Origin: Opitutia bacterium
GTDB taxonomy: Bacteria > Verrucomicrobiota > Verrucomicrobiia > Opitutales > Seribacteraceae
NCBI GenBank assembly: GCA_002692605.1
Contig: NZLE01000095.1
Span: forward strand, 9,523 to 29,032
Direction: 5' to 3'
DNA length: 19,510 bases
Shown piece after piece: positions 16,101 to 19,510 of this stretch (position 1 is the first letter of the stretch; each line of letters opens with the position of its first letter). The position numbers were made by a program, and so were the translations under genes. The notes under the pieces are model-generated. The model was given only the letters and a program-made list of their open reading frames with translations. It was not told the origin of the DNA and did no database searches.

Positions 16101-16767
16101 GGCCGCTGGGCATGGTCGTCTACCCCATGGAATTGAGGTTCAAGTTTTGGATTTGGGTTATGCCGAACTTTATGAGAAGGCGTATCAAAAACCATCTGAC
16201 TGGTTCACCAGCCATGGAGACGTTTTTCCCGTAGGTCCGGTGAAAATGAGGCCTTTTCCACCGGTCGCACCCAATGGTAAACGCAGTTTTCCCTCTCAGG
16301 AGACGACCTTGGGCATCAACCATTGGAACCATTATTACGTACGAGCAGTGGGTGGAGAGGTCCGTCTCTGGGTCAACGGAGTTGAAGTTTCGGGAGGAGA
16401 TGGAATTTCTCCCGCTTCGGGATACCTTTGCCTGGAGTCGGAGGGAGCTCCCATCGAGTTTCGCAACCTTCGTCTGCGTCGCTTATCCGAGATGGAGGAT
16501 GAAATGAAATTGCCCACTTACGAACCTGCCACTGCGGTAGCGCTCAAAGGTCACCCGGCTCTGGGCACATGGGAGTATTTGAACGGTTACACCCGGGAGG
16601 TCAAGGAAGACGGATACGTAACCCTGCGCCTCGGGAATAATCTAATTTGGAAGCGTCGCTGCGTTTCCAAATCCGAAAACGAATTCGTCCTGGAAGGCAA
16701 TTTGGTTCACAAGCTGATTGGTGAGATTCTCCACATAGAAGGTAAGTACCAAGCTCTCAGGCAGTGA
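13168..16767 (+). CDS. PVC-type haem-binding dehydrogenase fused to a DUF1080 3-keto-disaccharide hydrolase domain
   Basis: This 1199-residue exported protein has a signal peptide (about 1-22), then a propeller of the 'membrane-bound dehydrogenase' type (about 35-440; LWLTEGIDYQ, NHDHSVHG, LFLADFYND) related to soluble sugar dehydrogenases. HEAT-like helices follow (about 455-735). A c-type haem domain starts at CYLCH (C756, C759, H760), with WMPSAAEMGMS (about 858-868) as likely Met axial ligand. DUF1080, a concanavalin-like fold, spans about 900-1107 (NSGVFVWA, GIEVQVLD, WNHYYVRAVGGEVRLWVNG). A further 90-residue tail contains LGTWEY. AGGAG seven bases before ATG 13168 is a clear ribosome site. 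DUF1080 is the 3-keto-disaccharide hydrolase family, so the chain may oxidise a sugar at C3, pass electrons to haem, and split the product. That coupling is inference. Confidence 0.93.
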   Translation: MSPSSLLCLLNLCLFASLGMAAPDRMRFAMEDRPIEGVPVEAFELIDENLTIELWARSPLIYSPVAMDFDAQGRLWLTEGIDYQRGLRIEEGRSIMVLEDQDGDGEADSSHVFVTEKEIRHAPLGIAVFDNRIVLSATPSIIVYTDVDRDAVFDPKIDRREVFLDGFQNKNHDHSVHGVVGGPSGQWHFSFGNCGADLTTKDGKRFVAASYYGYPEAIGSKSSDGEVYVGGMSMRINPDGTGLTPTGENMRNSHDMFVTSQGDLLQSDNDDPAHARISWVMEGANMGYADLIDGSRSWEEVAKTWEEPAGWSKSRRFSRSHWRENYPGAFPPGNVYGAGSPTGNVYVEDNALGMAGTYLVACMVRKEVMACYPQWKDGYLEMGKQKPLIRLKEDRKSEFFLPTDLALAPDGSLFLADFYNDTSRGTNQVSGSIYRISRKDGALLKFPEVDFNSVDGLLSALESPAVNVRSHAASQLVKKGQGAVEAVLAFLKENDEDPALSSRAMWVLAQLGEDGRKVVESHLDDGKGEQAHVVAYRALRLADPISLLERAAESAASKFLSVRREVALSLKPFPFEDCSEILSELIDSYDGGNRYYLEALGIAFSGKEAEVFRELVSLKHPVPAIWSAKAKNLAWRLHTPEAIRALDICLRAQRPPVDEFRRLAMAFASFRNQEERLDRITRLRALGKLPDFKARYYQQTIEEIIRKDLNDLQGELMESSYLVPQVFGAVSEVSKPSEIALLQGDPAAGKLVAAKCYLCHKIEGVGVGFGPDLTHWGKERTIEEIVREIVYPDEKLAHGYEKPVRLVSKKTGQTAEGFLSNYSWHAGSLKLKIMGGETRKILFRRAGAKVEYLNESWMPSAAEMGMSDQDLVDLAVYLQTTGSEAPPATPHLDEPVPPIGNEPGWQVLTGNDFLNVNCMEDTWRWELGHAYCTGKPTGVIRFREPLRDFELLLEWKHKKKGGNSGVFVWATPNSIAKLAAGHGRLPHGIEVQVLDLGYAELYEKAYQKPSDWFTSHGDVFPVGPVKMRPFPPVAPNGKRSFPSQETTLGINHWNHYYVRAVGGEVRLWVNGVEVSGGDGISPASGYLCLESEGAPIEFRNLRLRRLSEMEDEMKLPTYEPATAVALKGHPALGTWEYLNGYTREVKEDGYVTLRLGNNLIWKRRCVSKSENEFVLEGNLVHKLIGEILHIEGKYQALRQ
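14164..14206 (+). repeat. Short direct repeat GGAAACGTTTACG, two copies inside the dehydrogenase gene
   Basis: The 13-base unit occurs at 14164-14176 and 14194-14206, exactly 30 bases apart, both in frame and both encoding GNVY (GNVYGAGSPTGNVY). Each copy contains the palindrome AAACGTTT. The identical codons suggest a small in-frame duplication or slippage rather than independent selection. Confidence 0.6.
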
Positions 16768-16795
16768 ACCTACCAATCGCCACTCTTTGAAAAAA

Positions 16796-18664
16796 TCAGT
16801 CCAGACCCAGGACGTAGGATTCGGAGTAGCGCAAGTCCCCGGTGTAGGCGTCATGAAAATGAAACATCCCCTGAGGGTGAGGAAAGGCAAACCAACGCTC
16901 GCCTCCGCGTTCCACCGGATTATTGAAGACGTTACTGATTTGAACTACGCAATAATGGGGAAAGGTTCGGTGAGCTCTGGGAATGTCATCCATGGCGTAA
17001 CTGCTCCAGCGAATGTCGCATGACCGTGGGCCATACTTGAACTTTCCGTTGGCCGGACGATCCCCCTCGTCTTTGGCCGGAGCGTGGTTGATGGAGTTGT
17101 GCGGACCGCTGGCGAATTCGAAGACGTTATCGGTGATCTTGATGGCGAAACTGTTGTGCAAGTCTCCCGTAAGCACGAAGACTCCTTTATCCAGTCCGTC
17201 CCAGTGTTCGATAAGTTCCTCCCTTTCCTTAAGAAATACGGTCCATGCATCGTCTTTTTTGATGGTTGCCTGCTTGTCGTTTCCTCCTCCGCTCCCTACG
17301 TGTGGAACCATGAAGTTAACCGAAGATACGATGAAAAGGAAGTCCGCCTTGCTTTTGCCCGTTTCCTCCTTGAGCCAGTTGAGTTGCTGCTTACCCAGCA
17401 TCGTTGCCTTTGGATTATCCGGATGGTCGACGTTATGGAGGCTTCGATGGGTCCTTGTATCAAGGAGAAAGAAATCACAATTCGAAACGCTGAACTTCCC
17501 ATAGCATCTGCGTCCGATGGAATAGCTTGCCTGACCGCTTGATTTGGCCGCCGGTTTGATGCGCAGCCGGGTCGGGCCGAGGACTTCCACAATTTCATAG
17601 ACGGCGGCATTGGGATTCCCCGGTTCGGCATCGAGTTTGGCATCAGGCACACCCGCGGTTGGCGTTCCCCAGTGAACGTGAAGATTGGCCAACGCCTCAA
17701 AGTCGAGTTTGGTGAAGTCGGCTTCAGTGTCCTCGAGAACGTCACTCTTTGCCTCAAATGAACCCGTACCGAACCATCCGGGTCGGTCGTGTTTCACCGG
17801 GTTGGCCCAGGCGAGGTAATCAAACCAAGCTTGCGTACCGATATCCCGGAACACCGCTCTCCGGTTGACGTAACCGATTTCACCCGCTCCGTAAATGTCG
17901 TTGAGCAATTCATGGTCATCCGCAGTGTAAAAGCTCGGGACGTGCCGATGCCATTCGCTGAGGTTCTTACCTCTTTCGAGAAAGACCTTGTAGTTTTCCC
18001 AAACCCCGACGATCGAGGGAGCCTTACGGACCACTCGGGGAGCTTCCTCCATGGAATCCAATCCCACTTGGTGAAGCCATGATTCGGGAGGGTAGTCCCT
18101 TCTTTGCTCATAGAGCCAATCACCGTTCAGAATCGCAAAGTGAACTTCGTCACGGACTTTGGCATTGAGTGTGTCAAATACGGGAACGGTGGGACCGGCG
18201 CTATTCCCGTTGCCATTCTGGTTGTTTCCACAGGCAAACTCGAACTTGAAGTTGAAGAGACCCTTGGGGTTGCCCTCGGGGTTCCTGAAATCGGCTGCCT
18301 TGGGGAGGGTGCGGAAGGAACCGTCCAGTTGATGGTCGGCGATCCGGTAGTAGTAACGGGTGTTGGAGTTTAGTTTGTCCAGCGTGATGATCCCGGTGCG
18401 GTCTTTTGCAAGATCGGTCGTCACAAGCGACGCCTGGTGATCCAAATGACCTTTTTCCGTTCCATAGAAGACCTTGACCTCACCGGGTTTTTCCGTTCGA
18501 ACCCATAGGCTCATGGTATCGGGACCGGGGCGTCCGAGAAGCGGACCATGAGTCACACGCACGTCCGTGGCCTCGCCATCCTGAGCGAGGAGGGTGGATA
18601 GCGGATGCAGAAAGAGGGTAGCGCAAGCGAGGCTGAGGATTGGTGACTTAAAGGAAGATTTCAT
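16796..18664 (-). CDS. PhoD-like exported alkaline phosphatase / phosphodiesterase
   Basis: I choose ATG 18664 (622 residues), which begins MKSSFKSPILSLACATLFLH, a signal peptide cut near LLAQ; the frame is open for 28 more codons but those would run into the preceding gene. An N-terminal Ig-like domain (about 32-122) is typical of PhoD. The metallophosphatase body has FACGN (about 143-147), LNGDWLYE (about 179-186), TADDHELLND (about 247-256), LLDTRTHR (about 400-407) and LTGDLHNSF (about 498-506), matching the metal ligands of PhoD. A region of about 85 residues (roughly 305-390, including NLHVHWGTP and IGRRCYGKF) separates the DDHE and LDTR motifs more widely than usual. It should cleave phosphate mono- or diesters outside the cytoplasmic membrane. 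It follows the esterase gene by 7 bases and converges with the dehydrogenase gene at a 28-base gap. Confidence 0.92.
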   Translation of the reverse strand: MKSSFKSPILSLACATLFLHPLSTLLAQDGEATDVRVTHGPLLGRPGPDTMSLWVRTEKPGEVKVFYGTEKGHLDHQASLVTTDLAKDRTGIITLDKLNSNTRYYYRIADHQLDGSFRTLPKAADFRNPEGNPKGLFNFKFEFACGNNQNGNGNSAGPTVPVFDTLNAKVRDEVHFAILNGDWLYEQRRDYPPESWLHQVGLDSMEEAPRVVRKAPSIVGVWENYKVFLERGKNLSEWHRHVPSFYTADDHELLNDIYGAGEIGYVNRRAVFRDIGTQAWFDYLAWANPVKHDRPGWFGTGSFEAKSDVLEDTEADFTKLDFEALANLHVHWGTPTAGVPDAKLDAEPGNPNAAVYEIVEVLGPTRLRIKPAAKSSGQASYSIGRRCYGKFSVSNCDFFLLDTRTHRSLHNVDHPDNPKATMLGKQQLNWLKEETGKSKADFLFIVSSVNFMVPHVGSGGGNDKQATIKKDDAWTVFLKEREELIEHWDGLDKGVFVLTGDLHNSFAIKITDNVFEFASGPHNSINHAPAKDEGDRPANGKFKYGPRSCDIRWSSYAMDDIPRAHRTFPHYCVVQISNVFNNPVERGGERWFAFPHPQGMFHFHDAYTGDLRYSESYVLGLD

Positions 18665-18671
18665 GGCAAGG

Positions 18672-19510
18672 TTATTTAAGTTGTGAGACAAGAAATTCAG
18701 TGGGGTTTGCGAAACTGACTTCTGGGGCGCCGGGATAGACCAATTCACAGGATACCCCCTTGGACTTGCAATGCTCTTGTAGCTTGACTCCGAAATTGGA
18801 GGTGTGAGTCGGATCTTTCTGTTCCTTCCCTAGCGCAGGACCCTTCGAGTAAATCAGATAGACGGACGGATCGTCCGGGCTGACGTTGGCGTAAGGCGAA
18901 TATTCCTTGATCCAAGGCATGATCTTATCCCTTTTGGCGAGGAATTCCGAGAAGTTCCTCAATCCGAAGGCATGACCCCCGTATTTGCTGTTGGGTGTCC
19001 ATTCCTTCATTTGCTTGGGGTCAAGAGTGGTTTGAGCTCCTGTTACGGCGGCGCATGAGAGCCGGGTGGATTCTCTTTCCACCGAATCCTTGCTTTCTGG
19101 ATTGGCCAAGTCGTCGTGGAAGGCCAACCATAGGCTCGTACAAGCGCCAGCGGAGCCGCCCGCCGCTCCGACCCTGTTTTTGTCGATATTCCATTCCTTT
19201 GCCTTGCTCCTCACGAATTGAAGGGCCCGGGCGGCGTCGTGAAGTGGGGCTTTGACCGGAGGCGATTCCAGGTCGGTGACGAAACGGTAGTTTATGGCCA
19301 CCACCGATATACCAGCTTGCAGAAGTAGGTTTGCGTCGGCAAACTTGCTCAATCTTTCCTTGGATCCGCCTTTCCATCCCCCGCCATGAATAACGAAGAC
19401 AAGGGGAGTGGGTTTTGTCGATTCCGCCTTCCAAAAATCAAGAAGGTTGCGTTCATGCTTTCCGTATCTGATTTCCGAAAGAGTGGGTTTGGGGATTTCG
19501 GGAGCGTAAA
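18672..19510 (-). CDS. Alpha/beta hydrolase, BD-FAE/HSL-like esterase, N-terminus beyond the window
   Basis: The frame is open to the right edge; 278 complete codons are visible and no start is required inside the window. The fold marks are FVIHGGGWKGG (about residues 38-48 from the edge), the oxyanion-hole motif of the hormone-sensitive lipase group, INYRF, and AAGGSAGACTS with nucleophile S119 in G-x-S-x-G. ANVSPDDPSVYLIY holds the likely catalytic Asp. At the usual site of the catalytic His near the C-terminus the chain reads YPGAPEVSFANPTEF, with no His; the closest are in DPTHTS and QEHCKS. Similar proteins in planctomycetes and verrucomicrobia are annotated as BD-FAE-like carbohydrate esterases. 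Removal of acyl groups from polysaccharide is plausible. The stop lies 7 bases before the phosphatase start, so the two are cotranscribed. Confidence 0.88.
   Translation of the reverse strand, partial: YAPEIPKPTLSEIRYGKHERNLLDFWKAESTKPTPLVFVIHGGGWKGGSKERLSKFADANLLLQAGISVVAINYRFVTDLESPPVKAPLHDAARALQFVRSKAKEWNIDKNRVGAAGGSAGACTSLWLAFHDDLANPESKDSVERESTRLSCAAVTGAQTTLDPKQMKEWTPNSKYGGHAFGLRNFSEFLAKRDKIMPWIKEYSPYANVSPDDPSVYLIYSKGPALGKEQKDPTHTSNFGVKLQEHCKSKGVSCELVYPGAPEVSFANPTEFLVSQLK

Noticed and set aside
14671..16113. A 480-codon open frame on the - strand inside the haem-dehydrogenase gene
   Set aside because: It lies fully antisense to a gene with clear domains, and its translation shows no recognisable family. 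Long antisense frames are common at this base composition.
1..19510. Defence system, prophage, CRISPR array, transposon or tRNA
   Set aside because: No nuclease, integrase, transposase, spaced repeats, terminal inverted repeats or tRNA-like sequence was seen on either strand.

Overview
The window looks like a chromosomal piece from a bacterium of the PVC superphylum, most likely a verrucomicrobium and possibly a planctomycete. This rests on the gene repertoire: two formylglycine-type sulfatases, a DUF1501 Tat-exported protein, a PSD1-type DUF1549/DUF1553 protein, a large PVC-type haem-binding dehydrogenase fused to DUF1080, a PhoD-like phosphatase and a BD-FAE-like esterase. Most of these carry export signals, so the theme is processing of sulfated, phosphorylated or acylated polymers outside the cytoplasm. 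I cannot fix the genus. No RNA genes, insertion sequences, CRISPR arrays or integrase genes were seen. Gene density is high and no gene-free stretch reaches 300 bases.

Left edge (1-1123, + strand): the tail of a probable MBOAT O-acyltransferase overlaps by one base a membrane-anchored SGNH-like protein. This is the usual layout of AlgI/AlgJ- or DltB/DltD-type polymer O-acylation pairs. Next, on the - strand (1164-4575), come an exported FKBP-type prolyl isomerase and, upstream of it, a large exported DUF3604/PHP-like protein with a propeller-like N-terminal half. A one-domain MGMT-like DNA repair protein (4697-5011, +) diverges from that gene and ends 2 bases from the end of the next operon.

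Core (5014-12521, - strand): a tightly packed five-gene operon, in transcription order PSD1 (DUF1549/DUF1553), DUF1501, a DNPH1/Rcl-like nucleotide N-hydrolase, sulfatase A and sulfatase B. The first three overlap at their stop/start codons (TAATG and TTGA) and the later gaps are 22 and 15 bases. A good sigma70-like promoter (TTGACT, 17 bases, TAGAGT) sits just upstream. The nucleotide hydrolase is the unexpected member.

Right part (12709-16767, + strand): a small DCC-family protein, then a 1199-residue exported protein joining a sugar-dehydrogenase-like propeller, HEAT-like repeats, a c-type haem domain (CYLCH) and a C-terminal DUF1080 domain, plus an extra 90-residue tail. Since DUF1080 is the 3-keto-disaccharide hydrolase family, one chain could both oxidise a glycoside and cleave the 3-keto product. 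This is inference, but it is the most interesting idea in the window. On the - strand at the right edge, a partial esterase is followed after 7 bases by a PhoD-like phosphatase.

Together the genes suggest a substrate-processing locus without any classical glycoside hydrolase or polysaccharide lyase: sulfate removal, ester removal, phosphate removal and possibly oxidative glycoside cleavage. Several candidate promoters lie so close to their start codons that leaderless or very short-leader transcripts are likely. Only two starts have clear Shine-Dalgarno matches.
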